DNA of 33,946 nt from NCBI GenBank assembly GCA_946479505.1, contig CAMLGC010000025.1, forward strand, positions 1-33,946, written 5' to 3'. The notes under the pieces are model-generated. The model saw nothing but the letters and a program-made list of their open reading frames with translations, made no database searches and was not told the origin of the DNA. The DNA is from an uncultured Sphingomonadaceae bacterium. GTDB taxonomy: Bacteria > Pseudomonadota > Alphaproteobacteria > Sphingomonadales > Sphingomonadaceae. The translations under genes and the position numbers were made by a program. Shown here one piece after another: positions 23,536 through 32,668 of this stretch (the first letter of the stretch is position 1; each line of letters opens with the position of its first letter).

Positions 23536-25614
23536 TTGACGCGACAAAGCATCATCGTTTCACGCGACCGGGCCGATAGCCCCGTGTCGGTCGTCGTCGA
23601 CGCGCCAGCACTCGCCGTTCCGCAGGCGATCGTCGCCCGCGCGGACCGATCCGCTTACCGCGCGGACATCGACGGGCTCCGCGCGCTGGCGGTGGTGCCC
23701 GTCGTGCTGTTTCATTCCGAGTTGGGGATCGTGTCGGGCGGATTCGTCGGGGTCGACATCTTCTTCGTGATTTCGGGCTATCTCATCACGCGGCTGCTGC
23801 TCGCCGAACTCGACAGGGGCGCGCTGTCGCTGACGGGGTTCTACGAACGGCGTATCCGACGGATCTTCCCGGCGCTGTTCGTGCTGCTGATCGCCTGCAC
23901 GCTGGCGGCGGTCGTCGTCCTGCTGCCGCGCGACCTCTCCAGCTATGGGGCGAATCTCGCCGCGGCGGCGACGTCGCTGTCGAACGCGTTCCTGTGGTTC
24001 CAAGCCGACTATTTCGACGGCTCCGCCAAGCTCAAGCCACTGCTGCACACCTGGTCGCTCTCGCTCGAGGAGCAATTCTACCTGTTCTGGCCGGTGCTGC
24101 TGATCGTCCTGTGGAAAATCCCGCAACGCTGGCGCCGGCCGGTCGTCACGACGCTGGGCGCGCTCTCGTTCGCTGCGTGTATCTGGGCGACGGCGCGCTG
24201 GCCGAGCGCCGCCTTCTACCTATTGCCGTACCGGACGTGGGAGCTGCTGCTCGGCGGCGCGCTGGCGATGGGCATGATCCCTCGATGCCCGAATCGTGCG
24301 ACGGCACAGGTCGTCGCCGCCGGTGGCCTCGCGATGATCGGTTATGCGATCTTCGCGCTTTCCGAGGTGACCGCCTTTCCCGGCGCCGCAGCGGCGATCC
24401 CCTGCGTCGGTGCGGCGATGATTATTCATGCCGGCGAACAATCCCGTTCCACGGTCGTGCGACGGGCCTTGTCGCACCCGCTGGCGACGTTCGTCGGCCA
24501 GATCTCCTATTCGCTCTATCTCTGGCACTGGCCGCTGTTCGTCTTCGTCCGATACCGCATGATCGAGGAGCCGCCGGCGCAGGTGCTGGTCGTCGCCACG
24601 CTCCTCGCGCTGTTGTGCTCGATCGTGTCGTGGCGGCTCGTCGAGCTGCCGTTTCGGCGCAAGCAGGTCCTGCGCGGTCGTGCGGCGCTGTTCCGGGCGG
24701 CGGCGGCGATCATGATCTGCACGGTCGCGGCCGGTGCGGCATTGATAGCGGGCAACGGGCTTCCCTGGCGCTATTCGGCCGAAACCGTGCGATTGGCGGC
24801 CTATGCCGATCACACCAACTCATACGCGTGGTCGTGCAGCGCCGAACTGCGGCTCGATCGCGCCTGCGTGATCGGTGATCCCGCCCGGCTGCGCTACGCG
24901 TTGATCGGCGATTCGCACGCGGCCGCGCTGCGCGACGCGATGCGGCGCATCGCCGAGAGCGGGCCGGCGACGCTCTACGGCGCAGCATCGCGCTGCCCGC
25001 CGCTGCTCGGGCGCGGCACCGACTCCGGCTGTCTCGAGGCGAACCGGCAGAAGCTCGCGCTTCTCGCCGTGCATCCCGAGCTCGACACCGTCGTCATCGC
25101 CGCCCGCTGGACCTATTATTATCGCGGCCGGGCGCTCGACGCCGGGCCAGCCGAAACCAACAGCGACCTGCCGCGATTGTTCGACGATTACGGCGAGGCC
25201 CCGCCCCCGCTCGGCGCCGGTGCCCGAGAGGCGCTGACCGCCGGCATCACGCGCATGGTCGATCGCCTGCTCGCCGTTGGAAAGACGGTGGTGATCGTCT
25301 ATCCGATCCCCGAGATCGGCCACGACGTGCCCTTCACCCTCGCCCGGCTGCAGGCGAAACACGGCGACGTCGACGGCTACACCATGTCGATCGACGCCTA
25401 TCGACGGCGCGAGGCAGAAACCGCGGCGATGCTCGATCGCCTCGGCGATCATCCCCGGCTGCGGCGAGTCTATCCTGCCGATATTTTGTGCCGCACGGGT
25501 CGGTGCGTCACCGCGCTCAACGGCGTTCCGCTCTATTCCGACAGCAACCACTTGAGCGCCGCGGGCGCCCGCCTACTCGCGCCCGCCATCGCGCATGCGG
25601 CCGCCGACCGATGA
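23536..25614 (+). CDS. Acyltransferase-3 / SGNH-domain fusion O-acetyltransferase
   Basis: A protein of up to 692 residues. Its N-terminal AT3 membrane domain has about ten segments and R-x10-H as Arg49-His60 (GLRALAVVPVVLFH), plus FYERRIRRIFPALF and WSLSLEEQFYLFWP. The C-terminal SGNH hydrolase-like periplasmic domain has GDSH (nucleophile Ser460) and SDSNH (Asp669, His672). This is the OafB/OatA-like two-step arrangement: AT3 passes the acetyl group across the membrane and SGNH places it on the sugar. The start is uncertain. TTG 23536 opens the frame, GTG 23584 is an alternative, and neither has a strong site. A 17-codon out-of-frame ORF starts at ATG 23529. The gene ends only 14 bp from the convergent oxygenase-like gene. 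Confidence 0.88.
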   Translation: MTRQSIIVSRDRADSPVSVVVDAPALAVPQAIVARADRSAYRADIDGLRALAVVPVVLFHSELGIVSGGFVGVDIFFVISGYLITRLLLAELDRGALSLTGFYERRIRRIFPALFVLLIACTLAAVVVLLPRDLSSYGANLAAAATSLSNAFLWFQADYFDGSAKLKPLLHTWSLSLEEQFYLFWPVLLIVLWKIPQRWRRPVVTTLGALSFAACIWATARWPSAAFYLLPYRTWELLLGGALAMGMIPRCPNRATAQVVAAGGLAMIGYAIFALSEVTAFPGAAAAIPCVGAAMIIHAGEQSRSTVVRRALSHPLATFVGQISYSLYLWHWPLFVFVRYRMIEEPPAQVLVVATLLALLCSIVSWRLVELPFRRKQVLRGRAALFRAAAAIMICTVAAGAALIAGNGLPWRYSAETVRLAAYADHTNSYAWSCSAELRLDRACVIGDPARLRYALIGDSHAAALRDAMRRIAESGPATLYGAASRCPPLLGRGTDSGCLEANRQKLALLAVHPELDTVVIAARWTYYYRGRALDAGPAETNSDLPRLFDDYGEAPPPLGAGAREALTAGITRMVDRLLAVGKTVVIVYPIPEIGHDVPFTLARLQAKHGDVDGYTMSIDAYRRREAETAAMLDRLGDHPRLRRVYPADILCRTGRCVTALNGVPLYSDSNHLSAAGARLLAPAIAHAAADR

Positions 25615-25628
25615 TCGTGTGGCGCATC

Positions 25629-26726
25629 TCACACCGCGCCCAAGAGCATCGTCACATTCCCGCTTTGCGGATCGATCGGCTCCGGCGTCTCGACTCCGGT
25701 ATAGATCACGCGGTGGAGGGTCGGCCGCAGCCCGAACGCGCGCTCCGCGAGCTTTCCCGGAAACACCGCCAGTGAATCGAGATCGACCGGCAGATCGCGC
25801 CACGCGCCGTCGGTGAAGATCTGCGTGCAGACGCTGTCACGCCGTCCGCACAGTGCGGAAAAGAAGCGTTCGTCGAGATGCTCGCGTTCCACGATCCGGG
25901 CATTCGGGCCGCTCGGCGGCGCAAGGCGGGGATCGCCGGCGATGCGGTCGATCCAGCCGGCGAGCTGGCGGCCGAGGCGGGTGAGCATCGTCAACGCCAG
26001 CGCGTCGGTAAGCCCCTTGTTTCCCAGCCGTGGATTCAGCCGCGCCCGATTGCCGTCGATGCGAAAACCGGTCCGCCCCCATCGGGCGAGCGCGTCGCAG
26101 ATCACCTCCGCAAGCTGATCGCATTCGGCCGGATTGGCCTGGTATTTCAGGCGCTGGACCGCAACCCGATAGGTCGGAAGATCATGATGCGCGGGGGTCA
26201 GCGCAGCCGTCAGGCGATCGGTGATGGCGCAGCATTCGTCGAGCGCCGCCCGAGGAACGACATAGGTGCCTGCCCCTTGCGCGAACGCCGCCGGCGTCGC
26301 GCGCGTCTGGCCGCCGCTGCGCTCGATTTCGATCTTGCGGCTGACATAGCCGTGCAGCCCCGGCTGAATGTAGATGCCGTCGCCCAGGCTCTTGGTGATG
26401 TCCCCGGAGCCGACATGATTGCGGGCGATGTCGATCAGCGTCGCCTGCCAGGGCAATTGTTCGTCCGGATTTTCGATCAGGTGCGCCCATAGGTTCCGCA
26501 GCCGCCGATCGAACCGCACGATCGCCGCCGCGGCCCCGCCACCAAAGGCGGCGGCCAGCGACCCCGGCCGCAACTCGTCGGCGTGGAGCTCGATCACTGC
26601 CCCCGACACGGCGTGCGTTCGAGCGACAGGCGACGCAGCGCGCGCGAGGCGCGATCGGGATGGCCGCTCGCTCGTCGTGGGGGCGCCGTCCACCACCGGC
26701 ACGGGCTCGGCCGGGATTGCTCTCAT
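25629..26726 (-). CDS. Probable Fe(II)/2-oxoglutarate-type oxygenase (weak similarity)
   Basis: The 365-residue protein has no family I recognise at first sight. Near the C-terminus, however, it has H283-L-D285 and H338-R-V, the two halves of an HxD...H iron-binding facial triad. His283 to His338 is 55 residues, against 56 between His214 and His270 in isopenicillin N synthase. The stretch between has the right flavour (WRDLPVDLDSLAVFPGKL before TLHRV). The RxS 2-oxoglutarate motif is not evident, so the co-substrate is doubtful. The N-terminal ~45 residues look disordered. ATG 26726 follows the aminotransferase stop after one base, so it is the third gene of the dehydratase-aminotransferase operon. 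It may hydroxylate the amino sugar or its acyl group. The family call is tentative; that it is a real gene is much surer. Confidence 0.6.
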   Translation of the reverse strand: MRAIPAEPVPVVDGAPTTSERPSRSRLARAASPVARTHAVSGAVIELHADELRPGSLAAAFGGGAAAAIVRFDRRLRNLWAHLIENPDEQLPWQATLIDIARNHVGSGDITKSLGDGIYIQPGLHGYVSRKIEIERSGGQTRATPAAFAQGAGTYVVPRAALDECCAITDRLTAALTPAHHDLPTYRVAVQRLKYQANPAECDQLAEVICDALARWGRTGFRIDGNRARLNPRLGNKGLTDALALTMLTRLGRQLAGWIDRIAGDPRLAPPSGPNARIVEREHLDERFFSALCGRRDSVCTQIFTDGAWRDLPVDLDSLAVFPGKLAERAFGLRPTLHRVIYTGVETPEPIDPQSGNVTMLLGAV

Positions 26727-26727
26727 C

Positions 26728-27936
26728 TCAGGCCGCCGCCGCGCGAAGCGCGCCGGCCACACGTATCATGTCGTCGACGTCGAACAGATGATCGACCGCG
26801 AGCATCAGGTTGCGCGCGCCGACGCGCGCAGCGACCGGCAACGCTCCATCGGTCCTCGGCCGGTGGGCTCCGAACGCCGCCTCCCGGCTCATGTCCGGGC
26901 ACGATCCCGGGCCGCATGTCACGCCCTGCGCGCGCAGCGCCGCCACGACATCGTCGATCCCGCCGATCCGCGTCGGGCGGATTTGCACGTTGAACTTGTA
27001 CCAGGCGTGGGTCAGCGCGGCGGGCACGCGCGGAACCTGGATCGCGGGGTGATCGCGCAATGCAGCTTGCAGGATCGCGGCATTGGCCCGTCGCCGCCGC
27101 AACCAGCCCGGCAACTTGACGAGCTGGCGCCGGCCGATCGCGGCCTGCATTTCGGTCAATCTGAAATTGCTGCCGAAACTGTCGTGGACGTAGCGAAACC
27201 CGCTGCCCGCCTCGCACGCCAGCTTATCCGGATTCTTGCCGTGGTCCTTATAGGCCCAGGCGCGCAGCCACCGGTCGCGATCGGACGTGGTCACCATGCC
27301 TCCCTCGCCGCCGATCGACATGATCTTGTCGGTGCAAAAGGAAAAGGCGGCGATGTCGCCGAAGCTGCCGACCCGGCGATCGCCGATCGCGGCGCCGTGC
27401 GCCTGCGCGCAATCTTCCACCAGGAACAGCCCCGCGCGGTCGCACAATGTTTTCAGCGCGGCCATGTCGCAGGGCCATCCGGCCAGATGGACGCCGATGA
27501 TCGCACGGCTGCGCGCCGACACCATGCGCGCAGCGGATGATACCGAGATGGTGTGCGATATCGGATCGATGTCGGCGAAGACCGGGGTCGCACCGACGGC
27601 GATCACGCAACTGACGGTGGCGAAGAAGCTGCGCGCGGGAACGATGACCTCGTCGCCCGGACCTATGCCCAGCGCGCGCAACGCGAGTTCGAGCGCCAGC
27701 GTGCCGTTGGCGACGGCGATCGCATGATCCACGCCGACGAAGCGGGCGAACTCCTCCTCGAACGCGCGCACCTGCTCGCCGTGGACGAGCGCGTTGACGC
27801 GACCGCTGGCCAGCACGGCCATGGCGGCGTCGATCTCGTCGGGCTCGTGGCGCGGCCAGCGCGAAGCGAGCGAGCGCAGCGGCTCGACCGGCTCGAATCG
27901 TAGGACGTCGCTCGCTCGCAGTTTCGTCGCCATCAT
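26728..27936 (-). CDS. DegT/DnrJ/EryC1/StrS-family sugar aminotransferase
   Basis: A PLP enzyme of 402 residues. It has VANGTLALELALRAL (phosphate-binding strand-turn), GDEVIVPARSFFATV, EDCAQAHGA with Asp175 that contacts the pyridine nitrogen, and FSFCTDKIMSIGGEGGM with the Schiff-base Lys204. These are hallmarks of nucleotide-sugar C3/C4 aminotransferases (PglE, ArnB, DesV group). Following the 4,6-dehydratase gene by 27 bp, it should convert the 4-keto-6-deoxy sugar to a 4-amino sugar using glutamate as donor. ATG 27936 has GGGG 5 nt upstream; TTG 27939 and ATG 27933 flank it. The product amine is the natural substrate of the NeuD/PglD domain at 20150 or of the formyltransferase at 31543. 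Confidence 0.93.
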   Translation of the reverse strand: MMATKLRASDVLRFEPVEPLRSLASRWPRHEPDEIDAAMAVLASGRVNALVHGEQVRAFEEEFARFVGVDHAIAVANGTLALELALRALGIGPGDEVIVPARSFFATVSCVIAVGATPVFADIDPISHTISVSSAARMVSARSRAIIGVHLAGWPCDMAALKTLCDRAGLFLVEDCAQAHGAAIGDRRVGSFGDIAAFSFCTDKIMSIGGEGGMVTTSDRDRWLRAWAYKDHGKNPDKLACEAGSGFRYVHDSFGSNFRLTEMQAAIGRRQLVKLPGWLRRRRANAAILQAALRDHPAIQVPRVPAALTHAWYKFNVQIRPTRIGGIDDVVAALRAQGVTCGPGSCPDMSREAAFGAHRPRTDGALPVAARVGARNLMLAVDHLFDVDDMIRVAGALRAAAA

Positions 27937-27963
27937 CAAAGCCCCATCTGGCGCCGCGCGCCG

Positions 27964-30057
27964 TCACCCTGCCGACATCAGCCGCCCGTCGTCGTTGTGC
28001 GGCCCGCGCGGTGCGTGCTCGCCGAACGGTGCGCTCATGTCGGCGCTGCCGTTGGGAAGCTTCACCAGATGATGGACAATCCGGCAGACCTCGGAATCGT
28101 CCTCCTCCGCAACCAGTTGATCGAGCCGCCGGATCGCCCGCGTGATGAGCGGCAGCGGGATCGAGGGTGAATGGGCCTCGAAGATGCGCGCGATCTGCGA
28201 TTCGACCTGCTGTTCGCAGCTATCGAACAGCTCCTCGTAGAGTTTCTCGCCCGGCCGCAGCCCGACGAAGCGGATCGCGATATCGACATTGAGTTCCAGC
28301 CCGGCGAGCAGGATCATCTGCCGTGCCATGTCGGCGATGCGCACCGGCGTGCCCATATCGAGCACGTAGATGTTGCCGCGATCGGTGTCGTTCTTGAGCG
28401 CGGAGGAGCTGCTCTGCAGGATCAACTGCACGGCTTCCTTCACGGTCATGAAGAATCGGGTGATGTCCGGATGGGTCACCGTCAGGTCGCGGCCCTCGGC
28501 GATCTGGCGCTTGAAGAGCGGCACGATCGAACCGCTCGATCCCAGCACGTTGCCGAACCGCACGGTGATGAAGCGGGGCGCGTCCGCGTCATCGATGCCG
28601 CACAGGTCGAGCGCCTGGCAGTAAAGCTCCCCAAGTCGCTTGGTCGATCCCATCATGCCGACGGGATTGACCGCCTTGTCGGTCGATACCTGCACCATGG
28701 CGCGCACGCCGAATTCGCACACGGCGTCCGCCACGTTGCGGGTGCCGATGACATTGGTGTGGACGCCCGCGCATGGATTGGCCTCGACCATCGGCACATG
28801 CTTGAGCGCGGCGGCGTGGAAAACGAACTCCGGCCGAAATCGCTCGAATGCCGCCCGCACCGCCTTGCTCTGCCGGATCGAGCACAGTGCCGGATGAAAG
28901 ACGATTCCGGGGAATTGCTCCCGAACGTCCATCTCGATCGTGTACAATGCGTGTTCGGCATGATCGAGAAGCACGATCTCGGCGGGGCCGAAACTGGCGA
29001 GCTGCTTCACCAACTCGCCGCCGATCGTTCCACCCGCACCGGTGACGAGAACGCGCGCGCCGCGAAACATGTCGGCAACGAGTTTGCGCTCCATCGTATA
29101 TTCGGGGCGGCCGAGCAATTGCGCCACCGGCAGCCCTTCGATGTCGATCTTCGGGCTGGCGCGCAGCAACTGACGGCAGGGATCGGTGACGCGGCCCAGC
29201 TCGAGCCCGAGATTGCGGGCGCGGCCGATCAGCCGCGACCGCTCGGCGAAGGCGAGCGAGTGGCCGTCGTCGCGCAGGATCAACGCCTGCGGCTTTTGGC
29301 CGCGCTCCTCCAGCATCGCGACCGCACCCGGCAGCAGCTCCGCGCCCCCGAGAACCGGCACGCCCGACAGTCGGTCGATCGGATCGCCCTTGTCGGGCAG
29401 CAGCACGCCAACGACATGCAGGTTCGAGCTATGATCGGCCCGGATCAGTTCGATCACCGACGACGCCCAGTCGGGCGGCCCCAGCAGCAGCACGTGCCGC
29501 CGTTCGGTCGCGCGCACCCAATCGATGCCCGGCGAAACATGGGTCTGGCGTCGTTCGCGCAGATGCCGCCGGACGACGCGCATTGATCCCATCACCGCGG
29601 CGAGCGTCGATCCCTGCATTACTCCGACCGCGATCAGCACCGCACCCAGCGAGCGCATCGCCGGAACCGCGAGCGCCGCGATCCAGGCCGCCGTCAGCCC
29701 CAGCGCGATCACCTTCGCCAGGAAGATGCAATCGGCGAAGCGCAGAAAGCGCCAGCTCCGTCGGTAGAGCCCGGCGAAGAAGAAGACCGACGTCGCGATC
29801 GTCGCGAACAGCAGATAGATTGTCGCCTGCCACAACGGATCGCCTGTCCGTGCCTGATCCACGAATTGCAGCGCCATCGCCATCGTCGCGGCGACCGCGA
29901 TGAAATCGAGCGCCATGACGATCGCGAGCCGCAGCGTCTTGCGCAGCGACGGCGATCGGCCCGCCGACGGCCGTCGCGCGACACGATCCCATAGCGACCG
30001 CGGCGCCTCTAAACGCATGCTGTCGGGGGATGCCGCGTCCACTGTCAGGTTGGGCAT
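27964..30057 (-). CDS. FlaA1/CapD-type membrane nucleotide-sugar 4,6-dehydratase (PglF/WbpM-like)
   Basis: The 697-residue protein has an N-terminal membrane part with four hydrophobic segments (about 43-150), a CoA-binding-like Rossmann region (about 185-300) and a catalytic SDR domain. The NAD loop VTGAGGTIGGE is at 338-348, and STDKAVNP and MMGSTKR (about 458-474) give the Thr/Asp/Lys and Met-x-x-x-Lys triad in which Met replaces the usual Tyr. This is the long membrane form seen in PglF and WbpM, which turn UDP-GlcNAc into UDP-4-keto-6-deoxy-GlcNAc. The start at 30057 has GAGG six bases upstream. It leads the three-gene minus-strand operon. Residues are consistent with retained activity; a 5-epimerising variant cannot be excluded. 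Confidence 0.93.
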   Translation of the reverse strand: MPNLTVDAASPDSMRLEAPRSLWDRVARRPSAGRSPSLRKTLRLAIVMALDFIAVAATMAMALQFVDQARTGDPLWQATIYLLFATIATSVFFFAGLYRRSWRFLRFADCIFLAKVIALGLTAAWIAALAVPAMRSLGAVLIAVGVMQGSTLAAVMGSMRVVRRHLRERRQTHVSPGIDWVRATERRHVLLLGPPDWASSVIELIRADHSSNLHVVGVLLPDKGDPIDRLSGVPVLGGAELLPGAVAMLEERGQKPQALILRDDGHSLAFAERSRLIGRARNLGLELGRVTDPCRQLLRASPKIDIEGLPVAQLLGRPEYTMERKLVADMFRGARVLVTGAGGTIGGELVKQLASFGPAEIVLLDHAEHALYTIEMDVREQFPGIVFHPALCSIRQSKAVRAAFERFRPEFVFHAAALKHVPMVEANPCAGVHTNVIGTRNVADAVCEFGVRAMVQVSTDKAVNPVGMMGSTKRLGELYCQALDLCGIDDADAPRFITVRFGNVLGSSGSIVPLFKRQIAEGRDLTVTHPDITRFFMTVKEAVQLILQSSSSALKNDTDRGNIYVLDMGTPVRIADMARQMILLAGLELNVDIAIRFVGLRPGEKLYEELFDSCEQQVESQIARIFEAHSPSIPLPLITRAIRRLDQLVAEEDDSEVCRIVHHLVKLPNGSADMSAPFGEHAPRGPHNDDGRLMSAG

Positions 30058-30367
30058 GCGTCGCCTCGTCCAAACCGCCGACGCGTTCGTTCCCGACGAG
30101 GAACGACCTCGAAAGACCGCGCGTCAGCCCGCCTTGAACTTAGCCGAGAGCGTGCTGCGAGAAACTCGGTCAAACAGCCACTACCCGTAATGGCGGCGTT
30201 GGCGCGTCGGAGAGCCTATCCGAGATCAACCGTGCAGGCCGACCGCGCGACATTGTCCGAAAGCGCTGCGGCGAACCGAAAGTATATCAGCCCGAATCCT
30301 GCGTTCCACGCTGCGGGTCGGCCCGTAATATGCGCAATCGACGTGGCAAAAAGGTGCAGCGCATCAG
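30058..30367. promoter_or_regulatory. 310-bp divergent control region
   Basis: It lies between the dehydratase operon (minus) and the GT/formyltransferase pair (plus). No gene is recognisable in it, and a short open frame crossing it is a shadow. It is moderately AT-richer near 30280-30360. A 7-bp inverted repeat lies at 30087-30106 (separate entry). I see no copy of the GCAGACGCC repeat and no convincing promoter boxes. Confidence 0.45.
30087..30106. promoter_or_regulatory. Inverted repeat upstream of the dehydratase gene
   Basis: TCGTTCC and GGAACGA form perfect 7-bp arms around six bases, 30-49 nt upstream of the dehydratase start codon. This could be an operator or a leader hairpin. Confidence 0.35.
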
Positions 30368-31558
30368 ATGAGGATCCTCGTTCATTCCAGCCTCGCCTAT
30401 TCGCTCGTCAATTTCCGCGGAGCGCTGCTCCACGCCCTGGTGGCCGCCGGCCATGACGTGATCGCCACGGCGCCCGATCGCGACCCGGAGGTCGAAGACC
30501 GCCTCGCATCGATGGGAATCGTGTTCGTGCAGATCCCGATGGCGCGTGCCGCAATCAGTCCGCTCGCCGATCTGTTGATCCTGGCGGCCTATATTCGGCT
30601 GATGTGGCGGTATCGGCCCGACGCGGTGCTCGCCTATACGCAGAAGCCGATCATCTATGGCGGGCTTGCCGCCCGCTTGTTCCCGCGATCGCGCTTTCAC
30701 GTCATCATGAGCGGCCTCGGGTACGTCTTCAGCGCCGAAGCCGATCATCGGCCTCGGCTGCGCGCGCTGGTCAGCCTGATCTACCGTGCGGGGGTCCGTT
30801 CGGCGCGGACCGTTTTCGTGTTCAATGCCGATGATCGCGCCGCGATGCTGCGCCACCGCATCATCACGCACGACCATTATGTCGTGCAGGTGCCGGGATC
30901 GGGGATCGACATCGGCCATTTCGTGGACCAGCCGCTGCCCGAGGGACCACCGGCGGTGCTGATGGTCGCGCGGCTGATGCGCGACAAGGGCGTCCATGAT
31001 TTCGTCGAGGCGGCACGCATCGTGCGGGCGCGCTCGCCCGACGTGCGGTTCCGGATTCTCGGCCGTCTCGAACGCGACAATCCGACCGCGGTGTCGCCGG
31101 ACGAATGTCGGCGCTGGTCCGATGAGGGGTTGATCGAGTTTCTTCCCGAAACCCGCGACGTCCGCCCCGATCTGGCAGCGTGCACGTTGTTCGCGCTTCC
31201 CTCTTTCTATCGCGAGGGTCTGCCGCGCACGATCCTCGAGGCGCTGGCCAGCGGGCGCCCCGTGATCACGACCGATCTTCCCGGCTGTCGCGACGCGATC
31301 GTCGATGGCGAGAACGGGCGCCTGGTGCCGCCACGCGATCCGCGCCGGCTCGCGGACGCCATTCTCGAGATGCTGGCCGATCGGCCAAGGCTGCGCGCGA
31401 TGGCGGCAGCCGCACGGCGCCGCGCGGTCACGCAGTACGATGTCCGCGACGTCAACCGCGCGCTGATCGGCTGCATGGGGCTCGATACCGCGTCTCCCCC
31501 GCGCGGCAGCGTGGGCGAACGCCCCCGGGCCGCGAAAGATTCATGCCCGAGCTCGTGA
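30368..31558 (+). CDS. GT4-family glycosyltransferase, PglA-like
   Basis: A GT-B protein of 396 residues. MRILVHSSLAYSLVNFRGALL resembles the N-terminus of the PglA/WbnK-type enzymes, which add HexNAc to undecaprenyl-PP-bacillosamine. HVIMSGLGYVFSAEADH and VLMVARLMRDKGVHDFVEAARI follow. The E-x7-E motif lies in FYREGLPRTILEALASGRPVITTD. ATG 30368 sits at the family's usual N-terminus. The gene overlaps the formyltransferase start by 16 bp. PglA-like second-sugar transfer is inferred from resemblance and from the PglC-like initiator two genes on; specificity is not proven. Confidence 0.88.
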   Translation: MRILVHSSLAYSLVNFRGALLHALVAAGHDVIATAPDRDPEVEDRLASMGIVFVQIPMARAAISPLADLLILAAYIRLMWRYRPDAVLAYTQKPIIYGGLAARLFPRSRFHVIMSGLGYVFSAEADHRPRLRALVSLIYRAGVRSARTVFVFNADDRAAMLRHRIITHDHYVVQVPGSGIDIGHFVDQPLPEGPPAVLMVARLMRDKGVHDFVEAARIVRARSPDVRFRILGRLERDNPTAVSPDECRRWSDEGLIEFLPETRDVRPDLAACTLFALPSFYREGLPRTILEALASGRPVITTDLPGCRDAIVDGENGRLVPPRDPRRLADAILEMLADRPRLRAMAAAARRRAVTQYDVRDVNRALIGCMGLDTASPPRGSVGERPRAAKDSCPSS

Positions 31559-32457
31559 TCGTCGGCGCCGTGGAGAGCACGGAGGTGGCAATCAAGGCCG
31601 CGGCGCGCGCCGAAAGCTGGCGGGTCCGCCTGATCGTGACGCTCCCGCCCGAGCGCGCGGGGCGCCATTCCGATTTCTGCGATCTCGCGGCCGCCGCGGA
31701 AAGCGCGGGCGCGGAGCTCGCCTACGCCGTGCGGATCAACGATCCCGAGATCGTCGATCGCATCCGCACCGCCCGTCCCGACCTCATTCTGGTGGTCGGC
31801 TGGTCTCAGATCTGCGGCCCTGCCTTTCTGGATATACTGCCGGCCGGGGTGCTCGGCTATCATCCCGCCGCTTTGCCGCGACTTCGCGGCCGCGCGGCCA
31901 TTCCCTGGACGATCCTGCACGCCGAACCGATCACCGCGGGCACCTTGTTCTGGATCGATGCCGGAATGGACAGCGGCGCGATTCTGGAACAGCGCTTCTT
32001 CCATGTCGCGCCCAACGAAACGGCGCGCTCCCTCTATTGCAAACACATGCGCGCGCTCGATGCGATGGTGGTAAGCGCGCTCGCCCGGATCCAGGCCGGC
32101 GACGCCGCCGGGACGGTCCAGGACGAGCGATGCGCCACTTATGGCGCGCGTCGAACGCCCGCGGACGGGGCGATCGACTGGGCAATGTCCGCCGCCGTCA
32201 TCGATCGCCTGATTCGCGCGGTCGGCCGGCCCTATCCGGGCGCCTTCACGCATCACGGCGAGGGGCGCATCACCTTGTGGGAAGCGAGCCCGCACGCCGA
32301 CGATTCTCGCTATCTCGGCGCGCCGGGCCAGATCGTGCGGCGCGACGACGAGGCGTTCTGGATCAAGACGGGGGATGGCCTGCTGCGAGTCGACAATTGG
32401 GATGGCCCGACGGGATCGGCGCCCCCGTTGCACGCGATACTGGGCCGAAATGCCTGA
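31543..32457 (+). CDS. Formyltransferase-family protein (sugar N-formyltransferase-like)
   Basis: The 304-residue protein has the formyl-transferase N-terminal fold (ELVIVGAVESTEVAI, then LILVVGWSQICGP) and the folate-binding/active-site stretch GYHPAALPRLRGRAAIPW. The catalytic triad of ArnA/WlaRD-type enzymes is Asn-x-His...Asp. Here His107 and Asp143 are kept with the same 36-residue spacing, but the Asn position is Gly105. The C-terminal part (about 215-304) fits a formyl_trans_C-like barrel. It could formylate the 4-amino sugar with 10-formyl-tetrahydrofolate, or a shifted residue may do the Asn's job. ATG 31543 is chosen for its 16-bp overlap with the glycosyltransferase. Upstream in-frame sequence is shadow coding. 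Confidence 0.82.
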   Translation: MPELVIVGAVESTEVAIKAAARAESWRVRLIVTLPPERAGRHSDFCDLAAAAESAGAELAYAVRINDPEIVDRIRTARPDLILVVGWSQICGPAFLDILPAGVLGYHPAALPRLRGRAAIPWTILHAEPITAGTLFWIDAGMDSGAILEQRFFHVAPNETARSLYCKHMRALDAMVVSALARIQAGDAAGTVQDERCATYGARRTPADGAIDWAMSAAVIDRLIRAVGRPYPGAFTHHGEGRITLWEASPHADDSRYLGAPGQIVRRDDEAFWIKTGDGLLRVDNWDGPTGSAPPLHAILGRNA

Positions 32458-32668
32458 ATATCTCGTACTTTCGTCCAGTCACAGTCCGCCTCGTCCTGAC
32501 CCTGGGGGTCGGCCACGTATTTTCCCTATCCGTAATCTTTCGGAGGAAAACCAAAGAATTATGACTCGACTCCTCCCACCGCATCGCGATAAATTTTCGG
32601 CTAGAAGGCAACGCTGTTCCGAAGCTGCCCCGTCGCTGATCGCAGAACCTTTTGAGGGGAGACATCAC

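Noticed and set aside
23529..23579. 17-codon ORF overlapping the AT3-SGNH start
   Set aside because: It is too short and lacks any leader-peptide feature such as a codon run or attenuator stem.
32561..32668. Earlier in-frame start for the second LuxR regulator
   Set aside because: Its GGAGG is 14 nt away and the added residues do not match receiver N-termini. ATG 32669 has a well-spaced GAGGGGAG.
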